Positions 34,662 to 43,106 of a stretch of 64,000 bases of DNA are shown here, in pieces; within the stretch, counting starts at the first letter, position 1, and each line of letters starts with the position of its first letter. Origin of the DNA: Lachnospiraceae bacterium (lineage in GTDB: Bacteria > Bacillota > Clostridia > Lachnospirales > Lachnospiraceae); NCBI GenBank assembly GCA_910575075.1, contig CAJTCY010000022.1, positions 1 to 64,000 on the forward strand, read 5' to 3'. A model generated the notes under the pieces. The model ran no database searches. It saw nothing but the letters and a program-made list of their open reading frames with translations, and was not told the DNA's origin. The translations under genes were made by a program, and so were the position numbers.

Positions 34662-35006
34662 CTAAAGATTACTTCCGTTCCAGCCCCAGTGTGAGACGGC
34701 CTCATATTTTATATAAATATGATCTGCCGGGATATTCAATACTTCATGAAAAATGGTACAGATTTCAGAGGTCAGGGCAGAAAAAGCATCTTTGTTCTCA
34801 CTGCCGAATACTTTTACTTCCACAAATGCGGTGGGAGTACTGTTATCTCCGCGGAAATACAGGTGATATTCCGGTTCAAATCCAGTCATCAGCCAGCTTT
34901 CACTCTTGCCGGGAATCAAAGAAATTGCCTGCCCAAGCCTTGAGACCAGCGTCTGTTCCTGTTCCTTAGATAATGTAACACTTATTTTTGAATTGATAAA
35001 TGGCAT
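34662..35006 (-). CDS. MIF/phenylpyruvate tautomerase family protein
   Basis: A 114-residue protein of the tautomerase superfamily. After removal of Met the N-terminal residue is Pro (MPFINSKISV), the catalytic base of this family, and the C-terminal NIPADHIYIKYEAVSHWGWNG is characteristic of the MIF subgroup. It probably forms a trimer. The substrate in bacteria is unknown. AGGAGGTAATTATC precedes the ATG at 35006. It lies 49 bases before the PlsY-like gene and could share its transcript. Confidence 0.85.
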   Translation of the reverse strand: MPFINSKISVTLSKEQEQTLVSRLGQAISLIPGKSESWLMTGFEPEYHLYFRGDNSTPTAFVEVKVFGSENKDAFSALTSEICTIFHEVLNIPADHIYIKYEAVSHWGWNGSNL

Positions 35007-35282
35007 GATAATTACCTCCTGATAATTTTTTCTCGCTTTCATGCGATGCATGGCGCACGCTTCGCGGTAAGAATCTTAAGGGGATTCTGGAATTATTATA
35101 GTGATTCTGGACAGTTCTGTCAATTCTTTCAGAACAGAGTTTCGTGTTTGACGCGGCGTATGGCTGTTAGTTTAAGGGGCAACGGATTGTTGCTTGCCAT
35201 TTCAAGCGGAAAATGATAGCCTGAGGATAACGCGAAGGAAGATAAATGCAGAGCGAATAACATTGGGAAGGGAATGTGGTTT

Positions 35283-36242
35283 ATGGAAAAGAGCGTAGGA
35301 GAGAAATTAAAAGAATGCCGCACAGGGCGGCAATGGAGCCAGCAGGAGCTTGCAGAACAGCTTCATGTGACCAGACAGGCAGTTTCCAACTGGGAGAGGG
35401 ATAAAACGCTGCCGGATGTGTATATGATAAAAGAGATTGCAGCCGTATTTGATATGACGTTAGATGAATACATGGAAAATACCAGACAGGCAGAAGTGAA
35501 AATGCCAAAGCTGCCAGGCAGATTGACGGCAGCGACAGCGGCAGTGATTTTCCTGTATCTGATCATTGGCGCAATTACAGGGAAAATCATGGTTGACCTT
35601 GTGGTGGGGATGGCTGTTATCAGTATTTTCTGCCAGATGTTCGTACATCTGTACTTATCTGGTGCTGTAAAAAGCGGTAATTTTTCCATGCTGGCTGGTT
35701 ATGACAGCAAGGTAGAGTATCGGGTGGAAGAGGTTAAAAAGGTATTGATACAGATGGATGTGCATAATTCCTGTTCTGCTTTTGGCGCTGTGCTCCTGCT
35801 TGGACTTTGTGGATTTCTGGAGCAGGAGATGGGAGAAACTGTCTGTGTCTGCGTGATCCTGTCTTATTGCATTGATTTGACCCTGGCAATCTGTTTTACC
35901 AATTATCGGAACATTGAGCGCACTATGGTACGGGAAAAAGACCAGAAGACGGCAAAGGCGGGATATCTCTCGCTCTGCTGGTACCTGGGCTGGATATTTG
36001 CCTGGATCGGAGCCACGATTGCAAAATTTGAACTAAAATCCATAGAGAATAATTCTCAGGAAGCAGTCGGTTATCTGGGCTGGACATTTTTGTTCCTGCT
36101 GGCTGCCACGGCAGAATTGTTTTATGAACAGCATCGGGCAAAAAAAGAAGTGGAGGCAGAGCGGGAATACAAAGCTGGGAAAGCTCTTGGGATCAGCAGT
36201 CTGCTGGCGGCAGGGCTTATGCTGGGGATGCTGTTTTATTAA
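35283..36242 (+). CDS. XRE-family regulator with membrane domain
   Basis: A 319-residue protein: residues 6-60 are an XRE helix-turn-helix (QQELAEQLHVTRQAVSNWERDKTLPD), followed by six or seven hydrophobic segments (about 78-315). Such membrane-tethered regulators are common in Firmicutes and probably sense envelope conditions. ATG 35283 follows GGGAAGGGA. No obvious target is adjacent. Confidence 0.85.
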   Translation: MEKSVGEKLKECRTGRQWSQQELAEQLHVTRQAVSNWERDKTLPDVYMIKEIAAVFDMTLDEYMENTRQAEVKMPKLPGRLTAATAAVIFLYLIIGAITGKIMVDLVVGMAVISIFCQMFVHLYLSGAVKSGNFSMLAGYDSKVEYRVEEVKKVLIQMDVHNSCSAFGAVLLLGLCGFLEQEMGETVCVCVILSYCIDLTLAICFTNYRNIERTMVREKDQKTAKAGYLSLCWYLGWIFAWIGATIAKFELKSIENNSQEAVGYLGWTFLFLLAATAELFYEQHRAKKEVEAEREYKAGKALGISSLLAAGLMLGMLFY

Positions 36243-36313
36243 AATTTCATACATATTTTCCGTAAAGCAGAGAATACTATCAGGGACAAATATTATATGG
36301 AAAGGAGATTCCT

Positions 36314-36499
36314 ATGAACCCAATATCAGAAAAGGAATTATCTGCATTAAATGATCTGCTTACCGGAGAAGAACTTCTGATTAAGAAATTCCAGGTGCTG
36401 GCAGATAACTGCAGCGACACGGAAATCAAGGCAAAGTTTACCGAGATTTCCAATGAACACAAGGAACATTTCCGTTCCCTGTATTCACAGTTGAGTTAA
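36314..36499 (+). CDS. Small ferritin-like/coat-associated protein
   Basis: A 61-residue helical protein (ELSALNDLLTGEELLIKKF ... EISNEHKEHFRSLYSQL), a two-helix hairpin with Glu and His residues as in small ferritin-like or CotF-related proteins. A TGGAAAGGAG ribosome site is present. It precedes a CotF-like gene by 26 bases, and the pair is probably expressed in the sporulating cell. The family is inferred from the neighbour. Confidence 0.6.
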   Translation: MNPISEKELSALNDLLTGEELLIKKFQVLADNCSDTEIKAKFTEISNEHKEHFRSLYSQLS

Positions 36500-36525
36500 T
36501 AATCGGAAAAATCAGGAGGTAAAAT

Positions 36526-36801
36526 ATGCAGCAGTCATTTTATTCAGAAAAAGAGATGTTTGCGGACGCGCTGACCGCAGAAAAAACAGCGACTACCCTT
36601 TACAACACTTTTTCCAATGAGTGTGTCCACAGCAATGTGAGGAATGCAATTTTGGACTGCCTGGAAAAAGAGCATAATATTCAGAATGAAGTGTTCAATA
36701 TGATGCACGACAGAGGATATTATCCTACGCCTTCAGCAGAAACTCAGAAAATAGATGAAGCAAAGCAGAAGTTTGGGCAGTGTATGCAGAACTTTTCATA
36801 G
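36526..36801 (+). CDS. Spore coat protein, CotF family
   Basis: A 91-residue protein with helices ADALTAEKTATTLYNTF and CLEKEHNIQNEVFNMM and the C-terminal RGYYPTPSA segment typical of CotF-type coat proteins. AGGAGGTAAAAT precedes the ATG. A terminator follows. Confidence 0.75.
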   Translation: MQQSFYSEKEMFADALTAEKTATTLYNTFSNECVHSNVRNAILDCLEKEHNIQNEVFNMMHDRGYYPTPSAETQKIDEAKQKFGQCMQNFS

Positions 36802-36804
36802 GTT

Positions 36805-36838
36805 TAAAAAGGAATCTTGCTCGCAGGATTCCTTTTTG
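36805..36838 (+). terminator. Terminator after the coat gene pair
   Basis: AAAAAGGAATC, loop TTGCTCGCAG, GATTCCTTTTTGG: a 10-bp stem with T-run. Confidence 0.8.
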
Positions 36839-36902
36839 GTATGCAGATATTTTGTTTGAGTTTCCCCATTTTATGATTTTATAGTACCAAAACATTTTGA
36901 TA

Positions 36903-36930
36903 TTGAATAATCAGTAAATCTTGCTATAAT
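36903..36930 (+). promoter_or_regulatory. Promoter of the REC-alarmone synthetase gene
   Basis: TTGAAT (36903-36908), a 16-base spacer and an extended -10, TGCTATAAT (TATAAT at 36925-36930). The 5' UTR would be about 130 bases. Confidence 0.6.
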
Positions 36931-36976
36931 ATCAATGGAAGTATTTTTCTCTTATCAATTGTAGAAAATACCTTTA

Positions 36977-37048
36977 CCGCACTGCGCGGAGGGAAACATA
37001 TTGCTGAGGCAGTCCGCGGCAGGCGGAAAATCTCACAAACTGAGATTT
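36977..37048 (+). promoter_or_regulatory. Two leader hairpins before the REC-alarmone synthetase gene
   Basis: First hairpin: CCGC, CTGC and CGGA (36977-36990) pair with TCCG, GCAG and GCGG (37013-37026) with small bulges. Second: AAATCTCA, loop CAAAC, TGAGATTT (37028-37048), a perfect 8-bp stem ending 6 bases before the ribosome site. The second lacks a T-run, so translational control or RNA stability is more likely than termination. Confidence 0.5.
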
Positions 37049-37066
37049 GATTAAGTGGAGGCTGAT

Positions 37067-38137
37067 ATGCAAAAGATACTGGTAGTAGACGATGTGGAAG
37101 TCAATCGTGAATTACTACGTTATATATTGGAAGATGACTACATAATTGAAATGGCAGCAGATGGAGAGGAGGCCATGCAGAAGCTGCAGGGATCTCTGAA
37201 CGAGACATCGGCCATTCTTCTGGATCTGCAGATGCCTAAGGTGGATGGTTTTGCCATGATTGAGGCTTTGCGAGAACGGGGATGGATGCAAAGGTTTCCT
37301 GTGCTCGTTATCAGTGGTGAATATTCTATTGATGTGGAGACCAGATGCCTGGAATTAGGGGTTTCTGATTTTATCCACAAACCTTTCGGGAGCTCTGTAG
37401 TCAAAAACAGGATAAAAAATGCCATGGATCTGTTTTTTACCAGGAACAGGCTGGAACGGAAAGTAGAAGAGCAGGCAGAAGCGCTCAAAGAGCAGTATGA
37501 AATTATACAGATTCAGTCAGAAAAGCTGCGTCAGGAGAAATCATTTAACAGGCTGATGATGGAGTACCGATCAGCGATCATGGAGGTGGAAACCAGGCTT
37601 AAGGTGCTGAATGAGGAGTTTTCTCAGGAGTTTAACCGTAATCCTTTTGAAGCCATCAAGAGCCGATTAAAATCTCCGGCAAGTATTTTTGAAAAATTGG
37701 AACGGAAGGGTTATCCGGTGACTTTAGAGAGTATTCGGGAAAATCTGACAGATGTGGCGGGGCTGCGGGTTATCTGTTCCTTTCCAGATGATATTTACCG
37801 TCTGGCAGATCTTCTGACCAAGCAGGATGATATTGTTATCGTGCGGGAAAAGGATTATATCAGAAATCCCAAATCCAATGGCTACCGAAGCCTGCATTTT
37901 ATTTTAAGCGTGCCGATTTTTCTCTCTAATGAGAAGAAATATATGAATGCAGAAGTGCAGTTCCGTACCATTGCCATGGATTTCTGGGCAAGCCTGGAAC
38001 ATAAATTAAAGTATAAAAAAGACGTAGACAGTGCAGATGAGATTGTAGGGATGCTCAAAGATTGTGCAGATTCCATAGAAGCGCTGGACTATCAGATGCA
38101 GGAGATACGTAATAAGATTGACCGCTCCAGGCAATAA
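37067..38137 (+). CDS. Response regulator fused to small alarmone synthetase (RelA/SpoT synthetase domain)
   Basis: A 356-residue two-domain protein. Residues 1-120 are a receiver domain: acidic pair Asp8-Asp9, phospho-acceptor Asp53 in LLDLQMPK, Ser83 in place of Thr/Ser switch and Lys105 in HKPF. Residues 125-185 are a coiled coil. Residues 190-320 are a (p)ppGpp synthetase domain of the small alarmone synthetase type: IKSRLKSPASIFEK, DVAGLRVICSF, KDYIRNPKSNGYRSLH, AEVQFRT and WASLEHKLKYK, with all catalytic motifs apparently intact and no hydrolase domain. I infer phosphorylation-controlled ppGpp synthesis. ATG 37067 is preferred over GTG 37055, which lies in the ribosome site. No kinase gene is adjacent. 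Confidence 0.9.
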   Translation: MQKILVVDDVEVNRELLRYILEDDYIIEMAADGEEAMQKLQGSLNETSAILLDLQMPKVDGFAMIEALRERGWMQRFPVLVISGEYSIDVETRCLELGVSDFIHKPFGSSVVKNRIKNAMDLFFTRNRLERKVEEQAEALKEQYEIIQIQSEKLRQEKSFNRLMMEYRSAIMEVETRLKVLNEEFSQEFNRNPFEAIKSRLKSPASIFEKLERKGYPVTLESIRENLTDVAGLRVICSFPDDIYRLADLLTKQDDIVIVREKDYIRNPKSNGYRSLHFILSVPIFLSNEKKYMNAEVQFRTIAMDFWASLEHKLKYKKDVDSADEIVGMLKDCADSIEALDYQMQEIRNKIDRSRQ

Positions 38138-38182
38138 TAGAACAGCTTATTTTTGCTGTACCAGGCGGTCAGTGTTCCCGGC

Positions 38183-38211
38183 TTGACAGGAAAGTAGGCT
38201 TATATTATAGT
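38183..38211 (+). promoter_or_regulatory. trpS promoter
   Basis: TTGACA (38183-38188), 17-base spacer, TATAGT (38206-38211), about 45 bases before the ATG. No T-box fits in this short leader. Confidence 0.55.
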
Positions 38212-38253
38212 GTAAGGAACAGAAAACTTGAGAAAAACAGGTGAGGACAGATT

Positions 38254-39339
38254 ATGAGTAAAATTATTTTAACAGGTGACAGGCCTACGGGGAAACTCCA
38301 TGTGGGACATTATGTGGGTTCCTTGAGACGGAGAGTAGAGCTGCAAAATTCTGGGGAATATGACAAAATATTTATTATGATTGCAGATGCGCAGGCATTG
38401 ACAGATAATGCGGATAATCCGGAAAAGGTACGTCAGAATGTGGTGGAAGTTGCGCTGGATTATATGGCATGCGGGCTCGACCCTGACAAATCAACGTTGT
38501 TTATTCAGTCTCAGATTCCCCAATTGTGCGAGCTGTCTTTTTATTATATGAATCTGGTGACCGTGTCCCGTCTTCAGCGGAATCCTACGGTAAAAGCAGA
38601 GATTCAAATGCGCAATTTTGAGGCCAGCATTCCAGTGGGATTTTTTACATATCCTATCAGCCAGGCGGCGGATATCACTGCGTTTCAGGCGACTACAGTT
38701 CCAGTGGGAGAGGACCAGATGCCTATGATAGAGCAGACCAGAGAGATTGTCCATAAATTTAATTCTGTATATGGAGAGACTTTGACAGAACCGCAGATTC
38801 TGCTTCCGGATAACCAGGCATGTATGCGTCTGCCCGGAATCGACGGTAAGGCGAAGATGAGCAAATCCCTTGGCAACTGTATTTATCTGTCAGAGGAAGC
38901 GGATGAGATTAAAAAGAAAGTCATGAGTATGTTTACCGATCCCAACCATCTTCGTGTAGAAGATCCTGGTTCTCTGGAAGGAAACACGGTATTTACGTAT
39001 CTGGATGCCTTCTGCCGGGAGGAACATTTTGAGAGGTATCTGCCGGATTATGCAAATCTGGATGAGTTAAAGGCCCATTACCAACGCGGAGGACTGGGAG
39101 ATGTAAAGGTAAAGAAATTCCTGAACAATGTGCTGCAGGAAGAACTGGAGCCTATTCGTAACCGCAGAAAAGAATTGCAGAAGGATATTCCGTACATTTA
39201 TGAAGTATTGAAAAAGGGAAGCGAAGAGGCAGAACGTGCAGCGGCAGAGACTTTGGAGGGAGTGCGCAATGCAATGAAAATTAATTATTTTGCAGATGAA
39301 ACATTGATTCAGGAACAGTCGGAGAAATTCAAAGGATAA
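38254..39339 (+). CDS. trpS: Tryptophanyl-tRNA synthetase
   Basis: A 361-residue class I synthetase. [18 protein letters not shown] at the N-terminus includes the HIGH-type motif (HVGH) and [11 protein letters not shown] is the KMSKS loop. It is about 20 residues longer than the classical enzyme, as in the TrpRS type of many Firmicutes. Expression seems constitutive from the promoter at 38183. Confidence 0.95.
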   Translation: MSKIILTGDRPTGKLHVGHYVGSLRRRVELQNSGEYDKIFIMIADAQALTDNADNPEKVRQNVVEVALDYMACGLDPDKSTLFIQSQIPQLCELSFYYMNLVTVSRLQRNPTVKAEIQMRNFEASIPVGFFTYPISQAADITAFQATTVPVGEDQMPMIEQTREIVHKFNSVYGETLTEPQILLPDNQACMRLPGIDGKAKMSKSLGNCIYLSEEADEIKKKVMSMFTDPNHLRVEDPGSLEGNTVFTYLDAFCREEHFERYLPDYANLDELKAHYQRGGLGDVKVKKFLNNVLQEELEPIRNRRKELQKDIPYIYEVLKKGSEEAERAAAETLEGVRNAMKINYFADETLIQEQSEKFKG

Positions 39340-39414
39340 GATCTTGTGCGGGTGCGCATATTATTTTGCCTTATTCGTCCCCAACGTCATCTTATAAGAG
39401 AACGAAAGCCCGGG

Positions 39415-39445
39415 AGAGAGCACAAGCTCATCCGGGCTTTTTGAG
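39415..39445. terminator. Terminator between trpS and the convergent LUD gene
   Basis: AAAGCCCGGG ... CCGGGCTTTTT with a 16-base loop: a strong stem with A-run on one side and T-run on the other, able to serve both genes. Confidence 0.8.
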
Positions 39446-39474
39446 ACAATACTTTTTGACAGGGGATGGTCAGA

Positions 39475-40113
39475 CTAATATCCCAGCTGCTCTCCAATTA
39501 AAATCACTTTTATTCTTCCTGCCTGATTGCTGCGGCGGGTGATAACAGTCTGGGCGCAGATACAGTCTGGGCTTTGGCAGTCTGAACAGACTCCGGATAT
39601 GGAACAGGGAGTATTTCGGTTCAGACGTATGGCATTGATGGGGGAGGCCGTGTTTTTCACACGTGCGAGCGCCGCCTCTACTGTAGGTTCTACTTTGTTC
39701 ATACCGGCAAGAATAATCACATGGCTGGGACCATAGACCAGTGCGGCAAGACGGTTCCCAGTGCCGTCAATGTTTACCAGTTCTCCTGTCACAGAGATGG
39801 CGTTGCTGCTCATAAAGTAATAGTCAGCGCTTAAAGCCTTGTGATAGATTTCTGTGACCTCATCCTGTGACCGGGCTTTGCTGCGGTCTAAAAGCGTGAT
39901 GTCTTCACGGTCTGACAGAGCTTTCATCATGCCGGATTCAGATAAGGTCATGGAGCCGCCGAAAGATACCGTGCTGCCGGGAGCTACCATATGTAAGGCA
40001 AGAGCAACCGCATCCTGGGAAGTGGGGCAGTAATGAGCCTCGATCTGGCGTGTTTTCATGTTTTTTATGATTGTGCTGGCAAGCTGTTCGTAATAAGTTT
40101 TAGCTGGAGTCAT
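39475..40113 (-). CDS. LUD domain (LutC/YkgG-like) protein
   Basis: A 212-residue protein of the lactate-utilisation (LUD, formerly DUF162) family. SFGGSMTLSESG, LVNIDGTGNRLA and the C-terminal Cys-rich CSISGVCSDCQSPDCIC are typical of the stand-alone clostridial type. The lutA and lutB partners are not adjacent, so a role in lactate oxidation is not supported. ATG 40113 follows AAAGGGGA; ATG 40131 is in frame but lacks a ribosome site. Confidence 0.82.
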   Translation of the reverse strand: MTPAKTYYEQLASTIIKNMKTRQIEAHYCPTSQDAVALALHMVAPGSTVSFGGSMTLSESGMMKALSDREDITLLDRSKARSQDEVTEIYHKALSADYYFMSSNAISVTGELVNIDGTGNRLAALVYGPSHVIILAGMNKVEPTVEAALARVKNTASPINAIRLNRNTPCSISGVCSDCQSPDCICAQTVITRRSNQAGRIKVILIGEQLGY

Positions 40114-40143
40114 AGTTGATTCCCCTTTCATTTTCTAAACTAA

Positions 40144-40252
40144 TAGGATTCGGGTGCCAAAAGGTAGTTTTACCAATGCTTATTGGCAATTTGCACCTAT
40201 TTGTGCAAATTGCCAACATCATTTTTGTCCATCTTTTGGCACATTAATCCTG
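40144..40252. mobile_element. Miniature inverted-repeat element, copy 2 (short)
   Basis: AGGATTCGGGTGCCAAAAGG at the left and the complement AGGATTAATGTGCCAAAAGA at the right form the terminal repeats; the core is GGCAATTTGCACCTATTTGTGCAAATTGCC, an almost perfect palindrome (longest quoted run split here as arms GGCAATTTGCAC and GTGCAAATTGCC). It is an internally deleted relative of the copies at 29503 and 57086. Confidence 0.75.
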
Positions 40253-40305
40253 TCTGAATTAAAGGTAACATAAATGAGAGAAAGAATCCAGAAGTTTTTC
40301 TGAAA

Positions 40306-40334
40306 TTGAATTACTTTTTAGAATGTGCTATAAT
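40306..40334 (+). promoter_or_regulatory. Promoter of the ABC exporter gene
   Basis: TTGAAT (40306-40311), 17-base spacer, extended -10 TGCTATAAT (TATAAT 40329-40334). Confidence 0.6.
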
Positions 40335-40365
40335 TCTTAAGAAAAGTGGATAGATGGAGGAAGTT

Positions 40366-42096
40366 ATGGGAAAGAAATTAAAGAAACTGGCATCGTACTA
40401 TAAACCGTACATGCCATTATTTCTTGCAGATATGTTTTTTGCGATCCTGGGGGCGGGCGTTACGCTGGTAATTCCGCTGATTGTGCGTTATATTACAGAT
40501 AAAGTAATTACGCTTGAGGCACAGGCGGCCCTTGATAAAATTACGGTTCTGGCAATTATAATGCTGGCGCTGGTTGCCGTGGAGTGTTTTTGCAATTATT
40601 TTATTTCCAATTACGGGCATGTCATGGGAGCCAAAATTGAGTATGATATGCGGGCTGAGATATTCGGACATTATCAGAAGCTGTCGTTTTCCTTTTTCAA
40701 TAATCAGAAGGTAGGGCAGCTCATGTCCAGAATTACCAGTGATTTGTTTGATATCAGTGAACTTCTGCACCATGGGCCGGAAGATTTGGTGATATCACTG
40801 ATTAAGATTATCGGATCCTTTATTATTTTAATCAATATTGATGTCAAACTGACCATAGCAGCGTTTTCATTTGTCCCGGTCATGCTGGTGTACGCCGCTT
40901 ATTTTAATACCAGGATGAAGCGTGCCTTTAAGCGTAACAGAGTAAAAATAGCGGATATCAACAGCCAGATTGAAGATAACCTCTCAGGGATCCGTGTGGT
41001 AAAATCTTTTGCGAATGAGGATGTGGAGCTGGATAAATTTGAAGAAGGAAATCAGGGATTTCTGGCGGCAAAGAAAAACAGCTATATTTATATGGCAGGA
41101 TATCATTCAGGGCTGGGAGCTTTGACTACCTTAATTACCATTGCAGTGCTGGCAGCAGGAGCAGTGCTGATCACGTATGAGCAGGTAAGTGTGACAGACC
41201 TTATCACTTTCCTCCTGTACATCAATACGTTTACAGAGCCAGTGAAAAAACTGATTAACTTTACAGAACAGTTTCAGAATGGCTATACTGGTTATGAACG
41301 TTTTATGGAAATGATGGCAATTGAACCAGATATTCAGGACCGTCCCAATGCTTTGGAACTTAACAATGTCAGAGGTGATATTTGTTTTGAAGACGTGTCC
41401 TTCCATTATGAAGAAAATACGGAGACCGTCCTGCATCACATCAATCTTGATGTCAAGGCAGGTTCTTATATGGCGCTTGTTGGTTCCTCCGGCGCAGGGA
41501 AAAGCACGCTGTGCAGTCTGATCCCCCGTTTTTATGATGTGACTCAGGGAGCGGTGAAGATTGATGGAATAGACGTGAGAGATATTAAGTTAAAGAGTCT
41601 GCGGAGCCAGATTGGAATTGTACAGCAGGATGTATATCTGTTTGTGGGAACGGTGATGGACAATATCCGTTATGGCAGGCCGGGCGCTTCCAGGGAAGAG
41701 GTGATAGAAGCAGCCAGGAATGCCAATGCTCATGAGTTTATTATGGCGCTGCCGGATGGCTATGATACAGATATTGGGCAGCGGGGAGTGAAACTTTCTG
41801 GCGGACAGAAGCAGAGATTATCTATTGCCCGTGTATTTTTGAAAAATCCGCCAATACTTATTTTTGACGAGGCAACTTCCGCATTGGACAATGAGAGTGA
41901 AAAAGTAGTGCAGGAATCTTTAGAGAAGCTTGCCAAGAACCGTACCACGTTTGTAATTGCACACAGGTTGTCAACCATACGCAATGCCCAGAAGATACTG
42001 GTGCTTACAGATACTGGAATTGAAGAAGAAGGAACACATAGAGAATTGCTGGAAAGAAACGGTATCTATGCAAAATTGTACTCTGACGGGAAGTAA
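40366..42096 (+). CDS. ABC transporter, fused permease/ATPase
   Basis: A 576-residue half-transporter of the exporter type. Six transmembrane helices (about 12-310) are followed by a nucleotide-binding domain with Walker A GSSGAGKST, signature LSGGQKQR, Walker B ILIFDEATSALD and the H-loop histidine in AHRLST. As a single gene it should work as a homodimer exporting lipids, peptides or drugs; the substrate is unknown. ATG 40366 is chosen because the ATG at 40354 overlaps the GGAGG ribosome site. Confidence 0.92.
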   Translation: MGKKLKKLASYYKPYMPLFLADMFFAILGAGVTLVIPLIVRYITDKVITLEAQAALDKITVLAIIMLALVAVECFCNYFISNYGHVMGAKIEYDMRAEIFGHYQKLSFSFFNNQKVGQLMSRITSDLFDISELLHHGPEDLVISLIKIIGSFIILINIDVKLTIAAFSFVPVMLVYAAYFNTRMKRAFKRNRVKIADINSQIEDNLSGIRVVKSFANEDVELDKFEEGNQGFLAAKKNSYIYMAGYHSGLGALTTLITIAVLAAGAVLITYEQVSVTDLITFLLYINTFTEPVKKLINFTEQFQNGYTGYERFMEMMAIEPDIQDRPNALELNNVRGDICFEDVSFHYEENTETVLHHINLDVKAGSYMALVGSSGAGKSTLCSLIPRFYDVTQGAVKIDGIDVRDIKLKSLRSQIGIVQQDVYLFVGTVMDNIRYGRPGASREEVIEAARNANAHEFIMALPDGYDTDIGQRGVKLSGGQKQRLSIARVFLKNPPILIFDEATSALDNESEKVVQESLEKLAKNRTTFVIAHRLSTIRNAQKILVLTDTGIEEEGTHRELLERNGIYAKLYSDGK

Positions 42097-42164
42097 ACGG
42101 GATTTGTATACATACCATATTTTCAGAATTTAAGCAGTTTGACAGATAAGGAGATAAAATATAT

Positions 42165-43076
42165 ATGGATATATCATTTCAAAAGATTGAATTAGAGGAC
42201 AAAGAGCTGATCAGCAGTTATCTGCAGAAGAAAACATACAGAAGCTGTGATCTGGTGTTTCCTAATATCTATCTGTGGAGCCGGAAATATCCGACAAAGT
42301 ACGCAGTGGTAGAAGATACCCTGATTTTTCAGGGAATATCAGAGGAGGGGGCGCCCAGTATCACCTTTCCGGCAGGAGAACAGGAACAGGTACAGAAAGC
42401 CTTAGAGCGGATGTTTGCGTGGTTTCAGGAGCAGCAGGCGGAATTTCGGATGCATCTGGTGCAGGAAAAAGAGTTTGAACTGTTAGAAGCCTGGTATCCT
42501 GATACATTTCAGATTGCCTATAACAGAGATATTGCGGATTATGTGTATGAGACAGAGAAGCTTTCCAGTCTTGCCGGGAAGAAGCTTCACGGCAAACGGA
42601 ACCATGTCAACCGTTTTTTAGAGAACTATCCTGAATGGGTGTATGAACCAATTACGCAGGAAAACGTGGAGGATTGTTTTCAGATGGCGTTGAAATGGAG
42701 AGAAGAAATGCAGTGCGAAATTGACGTGGAAAAACGGGACGAGATGTGTGTTACATTAAATGCTCTGCGCCTTATGGAAGAACTGCAGTTAGAAGGCGGG
42801 CTTCTGAGAATGGCGCCTCAGGGAGAAGTGATTGCTTTTACGATAGGGGAACCATTGGACAAAGATACTTTTGTCGTGCATATTGAGAAAGCATTTGCAC
42901 AGATACAGGGCGCGTACCCAATGATTAACCAGCAGTTTGTGCTTCATGAAGCACAGGATTATAAATATGTGAACCGGGAAGAGGACACTGGCTCAGAAGG
43001 GCTAAGAAAAGCAAAACTGTCTTACCGGCCGGTATTTCTGGTGGAAAAAGGCGTAGTAACCAAGTTGGAACATTAA
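42165..43076 (+). CDS. DUF2156 (LPG synthase C-terminal-like) acyltransferase
   Basis: A 303-residue protein resembling the soluble GNAT-like part of phosphatidylglycerol lysyltransferases (DUF2156): HGKRNHVNRFLENYPEW in the centre, AFTIGEPLDKDTFVVHIEKA and the C-terminal REEDTGSEGLRKAKLSYRPV. No membrane domain is present, so it is a stand-alone version; it may acylate another amine or lipid. It lies 69 bases after the ABC gene and 31 before the first GTPase gene. Confidence 0.8.
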   Translation: MDISFQKIELEDKELISSYLQKKTYRSCDLVFPNIYLWSRKYPTKYAVVEDTLIFQGISEEGAPSITFPAGEQEQVQKALERMFAWFQEQQAEFRMHLVQEKEFELLEAWYPDTFQIAYNRDIADYVYETEKLSSLAGKKLHGKRNHVNRFLENYPEWVYEPITQENVEDCFQMALKWREEMQCEIDVEKRDEMCVTLNALRLMEELQLEGGLLRMAPQGEVIAFTIGEPLDKDTFVVHIEKAFAQIQGAYPMINQQFVLHEAQDYKYVNREEDTGSEGLRKAKLSYRPVFLVEKGVVTKLEH

Positions 43077-43106
43077 GATTATTTAGGATATTAGGAGGGA
43101 AAAGAA

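Noticed and set aside
36246-36255. CATACATATT as a sigma-E or sigma-K -10 for the coat-like genes
   Set aside because: No matching -35 at the required distance was found, so a promoter could not be supported.
39345-39365. Remnant of the composite repeat near TGCGCATATT after trpS
   Set aside because: Only about ten bases match; could be chance.
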